A stretch of DNA of 64,000 nt from Sphingobacteriaceae bacterium (GCA_002319075.1 NVQB01000001.1:4464001-4528000); one strand, 5' to 3'; positions 18,220 through 26,189 are shown, counted from the stretch's first letter. A program made the numbers and translations. Notes: generated by a model not told the origin, from the sequence alone.

Positions 18220-19175
18220 TACTTAAAACTATAACAAGAGAAGTTTACACTGAAAAAGCAGAAGCATCTATAGGTGTTTTTGGCAGCGCTAAATGGCTTT
18301 CAGCCTATGAAGAGTCTCTTGATTTTATTGGAATATTTAAAGATGAACACCAGATGATTGGTGGGTTTTATTTGATGAAAACTACAAAGTTTGGTTTTGC
18401 CTTTATAAAACTACCTCCTTACACGCCGCATTGCGGTTTGTTTTTTACTTCAGAAAGCAAAAATCAGTCTTCTGTAAATAGTTTTTCTAAAGAAGTAATT
18501 TCAGAAGTCTGCACTTATATTTCTCAGCAGAAAGCTGCTTTAACGGTTCTGGCCTTTCCAAGTTCTGTTGTGGATATGCAACCTTTTATCTGGGAGAAGT
18601 ATAAAGTTATTCCAAACTACACTTATAGAATTGATCTTCAAAAATCCATGGAAGAGATCAAAGGAAATTTTGATTCAAAAAACAGAAATGTCATAAATAA
18701 AGCTATTAAAGAGGAAGTTGTTGTATCGAAAAACACTTTGAACAAACAAAATCTCTATGATTTTTTCGTGAATTCCTTAAGCACAACGGGTGCCAATATT
18801 TACACAAAGGAATTAAAAAATGTTTTTTTAAAATTTTCAGATAATTCCAATTCCTTTAGTCTGGAGGCTAAAAAGAACAATGAGCTTTTAGGCGTGGTTT
18901 TCTGTGTTTTTGATAAAACGTCCTGCTACTACCTGCTCGGAGGCGTGAATAAAACAGCCGGGGTGGGAGGGATTAATAATATCTTAGTACAACGTGCTAT
19001 TGAAACAGCAAAAGAATTAAATTGCCGGATTTTTGATTTTGAAGGCTCTATGTTGAAAGGCGTAGAGAAATTTTTCAGGGGTTTTGGTCCTGAATTATTT
19101 CCGTATTACACGGTTAATAAAGGAAATATGCCATTGGAAATACTGCTGAAATTTAAAAAACGTGAATTGTTTTAA
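18216..19175 (+). CDS. FemAB-like GNAT-fold acyltransferase (copy 1)
   Basis: This 319-residue protein has the FemAB/BioF2-like layout, a tandem GNAT fold used by enzymes that attach amino acids or acyl groups to peptidoglycan or glycans. Visible elements are the YRIDLQKSMEEIKGNF segment with a following SKNRNVINKA helix, the NELLGVVFCVFDKTSCYYLLGG strands, and the RIFDFEGSM motif near the C-terminus, all typical of the family. The start is GTG, overlapping the GT4 stop. It is immediately followed by a second protein of the same type (TAATG overlap). In polysaccharide loci such enzymes probably acylate sugars, often via aminoacyl or CoA donors; substrate unknown. Confidence 0.82.
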   Translation: MILKTITREVYTEKAEASIGVFGSAKWLSAYEESLDFIGIFKDEHQMIGGFYLMKTTKFGFAFIKLPPYTPHCGLFFTSESKNQSSVNSFSKEVISEVCTYISQQKAALTVLAFPSSVVDMQPFIWEKYKVIPNYTYRIDLQKSMEEIKGNFDSKNRNVINKAIKEEVVVSKNTLNKQNLYDFFVNSLSTTGANIYTKELKNVFLKFSDNSNSFSLEAKKNNELLGVVFCVFDKTSCYYLLGGVNKTAGVGGINNILVQRAIETAKELNCRIFDFEGSMLKGVEKFFRGFGPELFPYYTVNKGNMPLEILLKFKKRELF

Positions 19176-20077
19176 TGTCAAACCTTGCATACATAAAACA
19201 TAAGGACATTGATTTTAAAAAATGGGATGAAACTATTTTGCATTCTGAATTCCCTACAGTATTCGCCCAATCGTATTATTTGAATGCAACCAGTCCTGGC
19301 TGGGATGCCCTCGTGATAAACAATTACGAAAGTATTTTTCCGCTGACCTGGAAAAATAAACTTGGGATCACTTATCTTCCTCAGCCTTATTTTACTTCGC
19401 AATTAGGAGCTTTTGGAAAAGTAAATCCCCAAATCGAAAAAGAATTTAGAGACTTTATTGAAAAAAAATACAAGCTAATAGAAATTGAATTAAATGTTTC
19501 TAATCAACTTGATTCAACTTACAACCGTCCAAAAAATACGTTTGTTATAAAGTATGCCAATCAATTTAAATACAATCAGAATACCACAAGGAATATTGCA
19601 AAAGCTAGAGCCAGCGGATTGGTTGTAAAACAGGTTCCTGATCTGGAGATTTTAGATCTTTCTGAAAAATTATTAAACCCATTCTTATTAGAGGAACTTA
19701 AATTACCAAAGAACGAAGTGGCAAAATTTGGCAGTTTATTGGTGAACTGTATGGAAAACCACTCTTTGCTAACATTCAAAACTGTTAATGAAACGAATGA
19801 GATTAAAGCGATGGGACATTTTGTTTTTAACAAAAGATATGCGCTATTTTTAAAAGGTACAACCATCGATAAGCAAGACAATTCCGGCAGTATGCATATT
19901 CTTATAAGTTACGCTATTGATTATTTTAAAGATAAATGCGAAATTTTTGACTTCGGTGGCGGCTCTTTGAACGCTGGACTGGCTGGCTTTTATAAAGGGC
20001 TGGGAGGAACACAACTTAATTATTATTTTTTACGGATAAATAATCTGAACCCATTACTTAAACTTTTAAAAAAATAG
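19175..20077 (+). CDS. FemAB-like GNAT-fold acyltransferase (copy 2)
   Basis: This 300-residue protein is the second of two adjacent FemAB-like acyltransferases. It shares layout but little obvious identity with its neighbour: QNTTRNIAKARASG corresponds to the helix after the first GNAT core, KRYALFLKGTTIDKQDNSGSMHILISYAI to the acceptor-site strands, and CEIFDFGGGSLNAGLAGFYKGLGG to the C-terminal motif. The start ATG overlaps the preceding TAA by one base (TAATG). Adjacency suggests successive modification steps or a heterodimer, as in the Fem proteins that add interpeptide bridges in Firmicutes, but no substrate can be assigned. Confidence 0.8.
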   Translation: MSNLAYIKHKDIDFKKWDETILHSEFPTVFAQSYYLNATSPGWDALVINNYESIFPLTWKNKLGITYLPQPYFTSQLGAFGKVNPQIEKEFRDFIEKKYKLIEIELNVSNQLDSTYNRPKNTFVIKYANQFKYNQNTTRNIAKARASGLVVKQVPDLEILDLSEKLLNPFLLEELKLPKNEVAKFGSLLVNCMENHSLLTFKTVNETNEIKAMGHFVFNKRYALFLKGTTIDKQDNSGSMHILISYAIDYFKDKCEIFDFGGGSLNAGLAGFYKGLGGTQLNYYFLRINNLNPLLKLLKK

Positions 20078-20096
20078 TTTACAGATCATAGAACTA

Positions 20097-20327
20097 ATGA
20101 AAAAATTACTCAGCACTATAAAGCAGGAAATTTTTCACACTTTAAAAGTGTATCCTGCCTGTAAACTTATTCAAAAAATAAACCAACACTTTCCCTTAAA
20201 AGGAACTGGGGCGCTGGAAGCATTTGCTTCCACCCGCGCTCTTCAAACCGGGGCTTATAAACACTATTATTTTCAACAACACACTTTAATTTATTACCTG
20301 GTGTTACATTTAAAAAAAAATAAATGA
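20097..20327 (+). CDS. Small hypothetical protein (76 aa)
   Basis: This is a short basic protein whose stop overlaps the next start as ATGA, which supports real translation within the operon. It begins KKLLSTIKQEIFHTLKVYP and contains LKGTGALEAFASTRALQTGAY, reminiscent of the N-terminal region of larger methyltransferase-like proteins. It ends in a lysine-rich tail encoded by a run of nine A residues just before the stop. It may therefore be a remnant of a longer gene shortened at the A-run, or a genuine small protein. I do not recognise a family. Confidence 0.5.
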   Translation: MKKLLSTIKQEIFHTLKVYPACKLIQKINQHFPLKGTGALEAFASTRALQTGAYKHYYFQQHTLIYYLVLHLKKNK

Positions 20328-21130
20328 AGGCTATAATCTCGCATGATATAGACCACATAACTGTCTGGGAACATTTATTCAGGGATACCATTATTCCCAA
20401 GTACCTGGCGCGAATGCATATTGAATTGTTCGCCGGAAAAATTTCCACGCGTGAATATACTTTGCGCTGGTCCGATTTTTTTAAAAATAAATGGCAGAAT
20501 ATTGATGAGCTTATTACATTCAATAATATCAATAATGTGCCTTCTTCTTTTTTTATTGCGGTTAATAAAGGTATCGGTCTAAATTATTCTAATGAGGCGG
20601 CACTCCTGTGGATCGAACAAATGAAACTTCGCAATTGCGAAATTGGACTTCATGGTATAGCTTACGATAGTCCGGAGATGATCAAAGCGGAATTTGATCT
20701 CTTTAAAAACTTAACGCAATCTGAAAATTTTGGTATTCGTATGCATTATGTGCGCAATACGGAAAGCACTTATAAACTGCTCTCCGGAGCCGGTTACAGC
20801 TACGACAGTACCGAACATGCATTTAAAAATCCATATAAAATTGGAAACATGTGGGAGTTCCCATTTCAGATCATGGATGGCTGGATCATAGAGAATTATA
20901 AAAAATGGCAGTCTTTGAACCTTCTTCAGGCAAAGGAAAATACCATACGGATGATTGATAAAGCCTTTGAAAATAAGTTGAACTACCTTGGCATTGATTT
21001 TCACGACCGTTATTTTTCACACAGCTTTAAAACCTGGCTCGATTGGTACATATGGCTTGTAGACTACTTAAAAACAAACGATATTGAGTGTCTTAACTTT
21101 AACCAGGCTATTAAAGAACTTGAAAAATAA
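20324..21130 (+). CDS. Polysaccharide deacetylase-like protein (NodB fold)
   Basis: This 268-residue protein starts MKAIISHDIDH, the metal-binding and catalytic Asp motif typical of NodB-fold (carbohydrate esterase 4-like) proteins in polysaccharide loci. GLHG near residue 110 and IRMHYVRN near 140 correspond to the later His-containing motifs, and LNYLGIDFHDRYFS is near the C-terminus. No signal peptide is present, so it acts in the cytoplasm on a precursor, or is a non-catalytic relative. The ATG overlaps the stop of the small ORF upstream. It is the last gene that clearly belongs to the polysaccharide locus. Deacetylation of a HexNAc residue is likely but unproven. Confidence 0.8.
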   Translation: MKAIISHDIDHITVWEHLFRDTIIPKYLARMHIELFAGKISTREYTLRWSDFFKNKWQNIDELITFNNINNVPSSFFIAVNKGIGLNYSNEAALLWIEQMKLRNCEIGLHGIAYDSPEMIKAEFDLFKNLTQSENFGIRMHYVRNTESTYKLLSGAGYSYDSTEHAFKNPYKIGNMWEFPFQIMDGWIIENYKKWQSLNLLQAKENTIRMIDKAFENKLNYLGIDFHDRYFSHSFKTWLDWYIWLVDYLKTNDIECLNFNQAIKELEK

Positions 21131-21165
21131 AATAAAACCGACGAAGACTAAATTTAAAGGAAATA

Positions 21166-21651
21166 ATGAATAGTGGCTTGAAATATTTTATAATGCTATT
21201 GCTTACTTTTTTTATTTTTTGCTCTAAAGCTCAAAAGAAAAAGGAAATAAAAAAGTATGGTGTGAAAACTATAACAAGCACAAAAACGCTGGGCGCAAGG
21301 ATACTCAGGGATGAAAAACTTACCTATAACAGTGCGGGACTTTTAATTGAAGAAATAAAATACAATAACGACGGAAACCTGGCATCAATACTTCGTTATA
21401 AGTACAACAGCGATGAAGATGTTATTGAAGAAACGGAATATAATGAGAAGAATGTGCTGAAAGAGAAGAGGACGATGGTGTACAATGTTTTGGCTCAAAA
21501 GACAGAAGAACGTGTTGTGAATGGTGGCGGTAAACAAATCAAACGTTTTGTCTATACTTACAATTCAAAAGGTCTGAGAACCGAAAAAAAGACTTACGAT
21601 GCAGCCAATGTTCTGGTTACGACAAAAAAAATAGTTTACGGATATAAATAA
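21166..21651 (+). CDS. Secreted protein with YD-like short repeats
   Basis: This 161-residue protein starts with a signal peptide (hydrophobic stretch at about 8-20, ending FIFCSKAQ). The mature part is made of repeating 20-22 residue units of the form YNSxGLLIEExxYNxxG, such as LTYNSAGLLIEEIKYNNDG, LRYKYNSDEDVIEETEYN and FVYTYNSKGLRTEKKTYD. These look like RHS/YD-type beta-strand repeats common in secreted Bacteroidota proteins. It sits 35 bp after the deacetylase gene and 9 bp before DUF4956. Function is unknown; a periplasmic or outer-surface location is likely. Confidence 0.65.
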   Translation: MNSGLKYFIMLLLTFFIFCSKAQKKKEIKKYGVKTITSTKTLGARILRDEKLTYNSAGLLIEEIKYNNDGNLASILRYKYNSDEDVIEETEYNEKNVLKEKRTMVYNVLAQKTEERVVNGGGKQIKRFVYTYNSKGLRTEKKTYDAANVLVTTKKIVYGYK

Positions 21652-21660
21652 ATTTAGATT

Positions 21661-22311
21661 ATGATTTTTCTTTCCTTGCTTCAGATTGCGGATGAGCCGG
21701 TAGTAACCGGGATAGATGCTTTGCAGAAAATATCTTTTAAACTCTTTTACCGCCTGCTAATAGATTTTGTTTCTGTATTTGTTTTAATTCGTGGGGTGTA
21801 TTATCACGTTTACAAACGATTGGAATTATTTTTCACCTTTTTTATTTTTAATCTCGTTATCTTCCTTATCTGCTTTTTACTAAATAAAGTCGATCTCAGT
21901 ATGGGCGCAGCATTTGGACTTTTTGCGGTATTCAGTATGTTGCGTTACAAAACTGAAGATATCAGCATCAAAGACATGTCGTACCTTTTTCTGGTAATAG
22001 CGATCGGATTAATCAGCGCTGTTACCAAAATTAAAAATGCGGAGGATTCTTTTGAGTATGTTTTTCTTATTCTTATAAACGGAACTATTATTTTACTTGC
22101 CTACTTACTTGAAAGTAAAATCCTCTTTAAAAAAGAAGCCATTCAGGTAATTAATTACGATAACATGGAACTTGTACGTCAGGCGGATCAGACTTTATTG
22201 ATAGAGGATATCAAACAACGCACGGGCATTAACGCACACCGTATTTCAATTAATAAAATAGATCTGATAAAACCTTCTGTGCAAATTAAGGTTTATTACT
22301 TTGAAGAATAG
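21661..22311 (+). CDS. DUF4956 family membrane protein
   Basis: This 216-residue protein has four hydrophobic segments (about 30-48, 58-76, 85-105 and 110-150) and a soluble C-terminal tail of about 65 residues. The block MGAAFGLFAVFSMLRYKTEDISIKDM is the DUF4956 signature. In many bacteria DUF4956 genes are paired with a VTC-domain polyphosphate polymerase gene, with possible links to polyphosphate or spore-coat-like CotH kinases. No such partner is present here: the next genes are a small beta-rich protein and a stress protein on the other strand. Function unknown. Confidence 0.82.
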   Translation: MIFLSLLQIADEPVVTGIDALQKISFKLFYRLLIDFVSVFVLIRGVYYHVYKRLELFFTFFIFNLVIFLICFLLNKVDLSMGAAFGLFAVFSMLRYKTEDISIKDMSYLFLVIAIGLISAVTKIKNAEDSFEYVFLILINGTIILLAYLLESKILFKKEAIQVINYDNMELVRQADQTLLIEDIKQRTGINAHRISINKIDLIKPSVQIKVYYFEE

Positions 22312-22315
22312 CTGT

Positions 22316-22645
22316 CTAAATTCCTTCGTAAACTAAAACAAGTTCTGATCCTATAGCTGCAGGCTTGTCGGTCTCAATGAAGCAGTAGTCGTAAGCTTTA
22401 TCGAGGCTGTTGTAAATTGGTTTGAAATTGAATTTCGACTTTTCAGGATCGGCCTTAAATTGAATGTAGGCCAGGTCATCAAAATTTCGGGTTTCCAGAT
22501 CTGTTTTTCCATAAGAAAAGTAAATTTTAATATCACCGGGTTTTGAGCTTCCTGCTAAATTTACAGTTAAGTGTTTGGCATGAAAAGCTTTTGGAATAAA
22601 GCTGATGATCTTAATGACTTCTCCAATTTTTAAACGAATTTCCAT
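22316..22645 (-). CDS. Hypothetical small beta-rich protein (109 aa)
   Basis: This 109-residue protein has no signal peptide and no Cys-rich motif. It is predicted by eye to be mainly beta-strand (alternating pattern LKIGEVIKIISFIP, HLTVNLAGS, DIKIYFSYG, AYIQFKADP). It ends 4 bp from the convergent DUF4956 stop. Codon use matches its neighbours, so it looks real. I do not recognise a family. Confidence 0.55.
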   Translation of the reverse strand: MEIRLKIGEVIKIISFIPKAFHAKHLTVNLAGSSKPGDIKIYFSYGKTDLETRNFDDLAYIQFKADPEKSKFNFKPIYNSLDKAYDYCFIETDKPAAIGSELVLVYEGI

Positions 22646-22728
22646 ATCCCTAAGGTCTGTATAAACAATTCAGTAATCTTTGTTTTAGTTTTATAAATAA
22701 ACTTACTTATCAACCAGTTGAAACGGGT

Positions 22729-23574
22729 TTAAACTTCATCGTCAAGATGCATGACCATCATGGGGAGTTGTGTTGACAACGCCATTTTTGCAGTAATACT
22801 CTTGTGGGTCAGATTCGCCCAAAAGTTACGGTGTTTGCTGGCAAAAGCCATAAGTTGAATGGTATTAGACGCGCAATAATTCTGCAATTCTGCAACCGTA
22901 TCGTTGCCGTAGACAGTCGATTTTTTATAAGCCAGGTTTGCCGGATAGCTTTGCAACAAACCGCTCCAGTCTATATCTTTTTGTTTAGGTTCAAGAATGG
23001 GATCATAATTTCGCACATTTACGAAGTGTACATTGGTATGAAGCGCCTGGGCAAATTCGGTGATCTTATTTACAAATACTGAGGTTAGCGAATCGTAATC
23101 GCTTGCAAACATCACCTGGCTTATTGCCTGCCATTTTGCATCCGATGGAACTAGGATAACGGGACAATGAGCCTGGTTAGAAATTTTGAGCGATGTTGAA
23201 CCAAGGAGCGTTGTCATTACCTTCGACAAACCTGTAGTTCCAAGAATAAGTATATCCGTACCCGTATTTTCAGGTAATTCACTAAGTGTAGAAACAGCGT
23301 TTCCCGTTAAAATTTTAATTTTAATTTCCTTTACTTTTTCTGTTGCTGAATTTTCCTGGGCGATAATTTTCTCTAGTTCTTTTACAAGACTTTCGTTGTC
23401 TTCTGGTGGGAAAGAAGGAATCATCACATCTGATACAATTACCGGACTCTCTTTCACATGCACTAACGTGAGTGAAGCATTAATACTCCTGGCAAAAGAT
23501 CGTGCATAGTGAAATGCATTTACAGAGTTTTCTGAGAAATCAATGCCTACCGTAATGTTATTTATTTTTTTCAT
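22729..23574 (-). CDS. Tandem universal stress protein (UspA domains)
   Basis: This 281-residue protein contains two UspA folds in tandem. The first starts NITVGIDFSENSVNAFHYA and has a complete ATP-binding motif at 112-127 (G-x2-G-x9-G-S/T: GTTG then GS). The second begins near VMFASDYDS around residue 155 and ends LPMMVMHLD, but lacks the G-x2-G-x9-G motif, so only the first domain is expected to bind nucleotide. Usp proteins act in the cytoplasm during starvation, oxidative or low-oxygen stress. A 56-residue proline-rich gene lies 17 bp upstream on the same strand. Confidence 0.93.
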   Translation of the reverse strand: MKKINNITVGIDFSENSVNAFHYARSFARSINASLTLVHVKESPVIVSDVMIPSFPPEDNESLVKELEKIIAQENSATEKVKEIKIKILTGNAVSTLSELPENTGTDILILGTTGLSKVMTTLLGSTSLKISNQAHCPVILVPSDAKWQAISQVMFASDYDSLTSVFVNKITEFAQALHTNVHFVNVRNYDPILEPKQKDIDWSGLLQSYPANLAYKKSTVYGNDTVAELQNYCASNTIQLMAFASKHRNFWANLTHKSITAKMALSTQLPMMVMHLDDEV

Positions 23575-23591
23575 ACTTAGTTTGAACCTTT

Positions 23592-23762
23592 TTATTTTTT
23601 TGGGTGCTTTATGTCGGGTGGCAGGAACGGCTCAATCTCAGGTACAACAGGTATTTCGGGAACTTTTTCAGTTTGCGGACCTATCTCTGGTTTCTGAGGA
23701 ATAACCGGATTTGTTTCGGGCTCGGGACGAATTGTAGGTTTTTCTTTTGGTGAATTTTTCAT
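23592..23762 (-). CDS. Proline-rich small protein (56 aa)
   Basis: This short minus-strand ORF runs from ATG 23762 to TAA 23592 and encodes about 56 residues starting MKNSPKEKPTIRPEPETNP. About a quarter of the residues are proline, mainly in P-E and x-P-E-I repeats, with no hydrophobic core. The usp gene begins 17 bp downstream, so the two are probably co-transcribed. It resembles the small disordered PEP-repeat proteins seen in many Bacteroidota genomes, whose function is unknown. Low complexity means it could be a chance ORF, but an ATG and the operon position favour a gene. Confidence 0.55.
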   Translation of the reverse strand: MKNSPKEKPTIRPEPETNPVIPQKPEIGPQTEKVPEIPVVPEIEPFLPPDIKHPKK

Positions 23763-23951
23763 AGTTTAAAATTTAACGATCACGAAATTGCGTTCGATAA
23801 ATGAATGCAAATTTCAAACCTCTTTTAAATCACGCTTTCAAATTCACAAGCAGGTCATACGGTGCGGCTTGAGACGATAGGTGCATCGCTTTTAGATGCA
23901 CATAATGGGAAGGTTGAAGAAACTATCCCGATTTGGGGCGTACAAAATGGC

Positions 23952-25010
23952 TTAAGCCTTCACAGCCCATCTAAGCTTCGCCGATTTAGCACGTGGATTC
24001 GTAAAACATTCTTCCGCCGAGGCACGTATAGGATCTGGAGCAATTGAACTGTAAGCACCTTCCCTGAAATGATGTTGAAACCACTTCTTTACACGACGAT
24101 CTTCCCCCGAATGAAATGTAAGAATAGCAACGCGACCCCCGGAGGCCAATGCATCAGGAAGTTTTTCTAAAAATTGATCAAGTACTCCAAACTCATTATT
24201 TACCTCAATACGCAAAGCCTGAAAGCACCGTTGACAAGATTTTTTAATGTCTTCTTTACTTGTTTTAGGTGAAAAAGAAGTAATTGCTTTTGTTATAAGG
24301 TCTTTTAGTTGAATGGTAGTTTCAAGAGGTTGCTTCTTGTCAATTGCTGTTATAATAGCATCCGATATTTGTTGGTAGAAAGGTTCGTCAGAGTTTTCAT
24401 CCAAAATAGTTTCTAAGTGTTCGGGTGAAATAGTTTTTAAGAGCGCGGCGGCAGACTTACCGTTTTTGGGATTTAATCGCAGATCTAATGGGCCTTCAAA
24501 CTTAAAAGTAAATCCTCTTTCAGGATTATCAATCTGCATGGAGGAAACGCCAAGGTCAGCCAGCACAAAATTTAACGGCCCCGATTCGTAAACAATCCGG
24601 TCGATTCCTGAAAAATTCATTTGTCTCAAAACCAAATAGTCTTCGGTATAACCGAGATTCTGCAAGCGCTCTCTCGTACGTGGCAGTTCAAAGGGATCAA
24701 CGTCTGTTGCGAACAATCGTCCTTCTTTATTTAGCGCTTTTAAAATTTCAAGACTATGACCTCCGTATCCCAAAGTAGCGTCCAAACCTGTTTCACCGGG
24801 TGCCACTTTCAGTATATCCATTATTTCTTTCACACAAATCGAACGGTGCATGCCGGCAGGAGTCCGGCCTTGTTGCATCACTTTTGCAACGTCTTCAGAA
24901 TACAGTTCGGGCTGTTGTTCCTTGTATTTTTCGGTAAACTCTTTTGGATGCGAACCCTTGTAGCGCTCGCGACGCACGTGTTTTGGCTTTTGATCATCTT
25001 CCATGCTCAT
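23952..25010 (-). CDS. RsmH-like 16S rRNA m4C methyltransferase paralogue
   Basis: This 352-residue protein belongs to the RsmH (MraW) family of SAM-dependent methyltransferases, whose canonical member N4-methylates C1402 in 16S rRNA. Motif I is DATLGYGGHS at 77-86, with ATDVDP at 101-106, FVLADLGVSSMQID, RGFTFKFEGPLDLR, and the C-terminal EVNNEFGVLDQFL and LTFHSGEDRRVKKWF blocks. It differs from canonical RsmH in the first 60 residues: a charged extension and then TPAGMHRSICVKEIMDIL in place of YHxPVLxxE. The gene is not in a division (dcw) cluster. A second, canonical rsmH presumably exists elsewhere in the genome, so this may modify another site. Confidence 0.85.
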   Translation of the reverse strand: MSMEDDQKPKHVRRERYKGSHPKEFTEKYKEQQPELYSEDVAKVMQQGRTPAGMHRSICVKEIMDILKVAPGETGLDATLGYGGHSLEILKALNKEGRLFATDVDPFELPRTRERLQNLGYTEDYLVLRQMNFSGIDRIVYESGPLNFVLADLGVSSMQIDNPERGFTFKFEGPLDLRLNPKNGKSAAALLKTISPEHLETILDENSDEPFYQQISDAIITAIDKKQPLETTIQLKDLITKAITSFSPKTSKEDIKKSCQRCFQALRIEVNNEFGVLDQFLEKLPDALASGGRVAILTFHSGEDRRVKKWFQHHFREGAYSSIAPDPIRASAEECFTNPRAKSAKLRWAVKA

Positions 25011-25329
25011 AGGTATTTGGAATGTTTCTCGAATCAGACGATTGATTCTCAGATAGCTGTTTTAATAGACGCTTTTACGCTACTAAATTAGGTAAAAGTC
25101 GTGTTTTTACTAATTTTTAATAATGGTTGCAAATACAATTAAATACTGTACCTTACGATGACCTGATTAAGTTACAACACAAGTCAAAACAAAAGAGTGA
25201 TTCTTTAGACCTGTGAAACGGAAAGTCGTTTAAACCCCCTTAAAATCTTCAGTGGAAAAAGCCATTTGGCACTGCTGAAAACTGAAATGCAAATTCAATT
25301 AAATAAATAACAAATAAAAAACAACAACA
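25011..25329 (+). promoter_or_regulatory. Long leader region of the cold-shock gene
   Basis: The 319 bp between the divergent rsmH-like gene and the csp gene contain no ORF. A possible promoter is TTG at 25127-25129, a 19-bp spacer and TACCTTAC at 25149-25156, which matches only part of TAnnTTTG. That would give a 5' leader of about 165 nt. The leader can fold locally at about 25250-25285 (TTCAG and CTGAA arms enclosing GCC-ATTT-GGC). A long structured leader fits the thermosensitive leaders known for cspA-type mRNAs, but this is inference. Confidence 0.35.
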
Positions 25330-25521
25330 ATGAAAAAAGGTAAAGTAAAATTTTTTAACGACGCTAAAGGTTTCGGATTTATACTAGGCGACGATGGACA
25401 AGAAGTATTTGTGCATGCATCTGCTCTAAAACAAGACATTCGTGAAAATGATGAAGTAACTTATGATACTGAAAACGGTAAAAAAGGTTTAAACGCCATT
25501 AACGTTTCTTTGGTAAACTAA
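25330..25521 (+). CDS. Cold-shock protein (CspA family)
   Basis: This 63-residue single cold-shock domain protein has RNP1 (KGFGFI, 13-18) and RNP2 (VFVHAS, 26-31), which bind single-stranded RNA and DNA. The family acts as RNA chaperones that melt secondary structure, at low temperature or during growth transitions. Length is close to the family standard of 65-70. A strong terminator follows directly, so it is monocistronic. The long leader upstream suggests post-transcriptional control. Confidence 0.95.
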   Translation: MKKGKVKFFNDAKGFGFILGDDGQEVFVHASALKQDIRENDEVTYDTENGKKGLNAINVSLVN

Positions 25522-25539
25522 TTAGATTTACAAAAAAAA

Positions 25540-25572
25540 AGAGCTGCATCATAACGATGCGGCTCTTTTTTG
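25540..25572 (+). terminator. Rho-independent terminator of the csp gene
   Basis: The arms GAGCTGCATC and GATGCGGCTC (one G-T pair) enclose ATAAC, with an A-run before and a T-run after. The A-run also lets it work for the convergent glutathione peroxidase gene. Confidence 0.9.
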
Positions 25573-25591
25573 TTTCAAAGGGGTAGATTTT

Positions 25592-26149
25592 TTATTTTTT
25601 ATTCAACCAGTTTATGATTTTTTTTGAATCTGGCTTTTTAAGAGGTGGCACCATATCTACGAGGTATCCCTGTTCGTCAATCATGTACTTTTGAAAGTTC
25701 CATTTCACATGAGAGTTCATCACACCGTTTTCAGATTTAGAAGTAAGCCATTTGTAAATTGGATGGATGCTGTCTCCCTTTACTGTTATTTTTTCCATCA
25801 TTAAAAAGCTTACACCGTAATTGCGCTCGCAAAATGATTTTATTTCCGTGTTGGTTCCTGGATCCTGGTGTTTAAAATCATTAGCCGGAAAACCAATGAT
25901 CATAAGGCCTTTATCCTTATAGGCATCATAAACTTCCTGCAATTGCTTAAACTGTGGGGTTAATCCACATTCGCTTGCCGTGTTAACGATCAAAAGTTTT
26001 TTCCCTTTAAAAGTTGACAGGTCCACTGTTTTTCCTTCTATGCTGTTAGCGGTAAACTGATGTATACTGCTCGTAGGCTGCCCTTTAAAAAGCGCAGGAA
26101 AGTTTAAAAATTGTAACATCAGAAATAGTTTAAGGTGTAGTGATTTCAA
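25592..26149 (-). CDS. Secreted glutathione peroxidase family protein
   Basis: This 185-residue thiol peroxidase of the glutathione peroxidase family carries an N-terminal signal peptide (about 1-23), so it probably works in the periplasm. The peroxidatic Cys is Cys61 in NTASECGLTPQ, and the Trp-Asn pair of the catalytic tetrad is at 150-151 (WNFQKY). The fourth tetrad residue, normally Gln in FPxNQF, is Asp91 here (FPANDFKHQDPG). Bacterial members usually use thioredoxin as reductant. It would detoxify hydrogen or lipid peroxides. The gene diverges from the thioesterase gene with only 40 bp between start codons. Confidence 0.92.
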   Translation of the reverse strand: MKSLHLKLFLMLQFLNFPALFKGQPTSSIHQFTANSIEGKTVDLSTFKGKKLLIVNTASECGLTPQFKQLQEVYDAYKDKGLMIIGFPANDFKHQDPGTNTEIKSFCERNYGVSFLMMEKITVKGDSIHPIYKWLTSKSENGVMNSHVKWNFQKYMIDEQGYLVDMVPPLKKPDSKKIINWLNKK

Positions 26150-26189
26150 AGCGAATGTTTAAATTTAAGCCTATTATTTTTATTTACCT

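Noticed and set aside
20167-20532. 121-codon minus-strand ORF across the small ORF and the deacetylase start
   Set aside because: It opposes two operon genes, including the conserved HDIDH start of the deacetylase, and has no recognisable motif.
23862-24047. 61-codon plus-strand ORF overlapping the rsmH-like 3' end
   Set aside because: It mostly mirrors the conserved C-terminus of the methyltransferase gene and has no supporting context.
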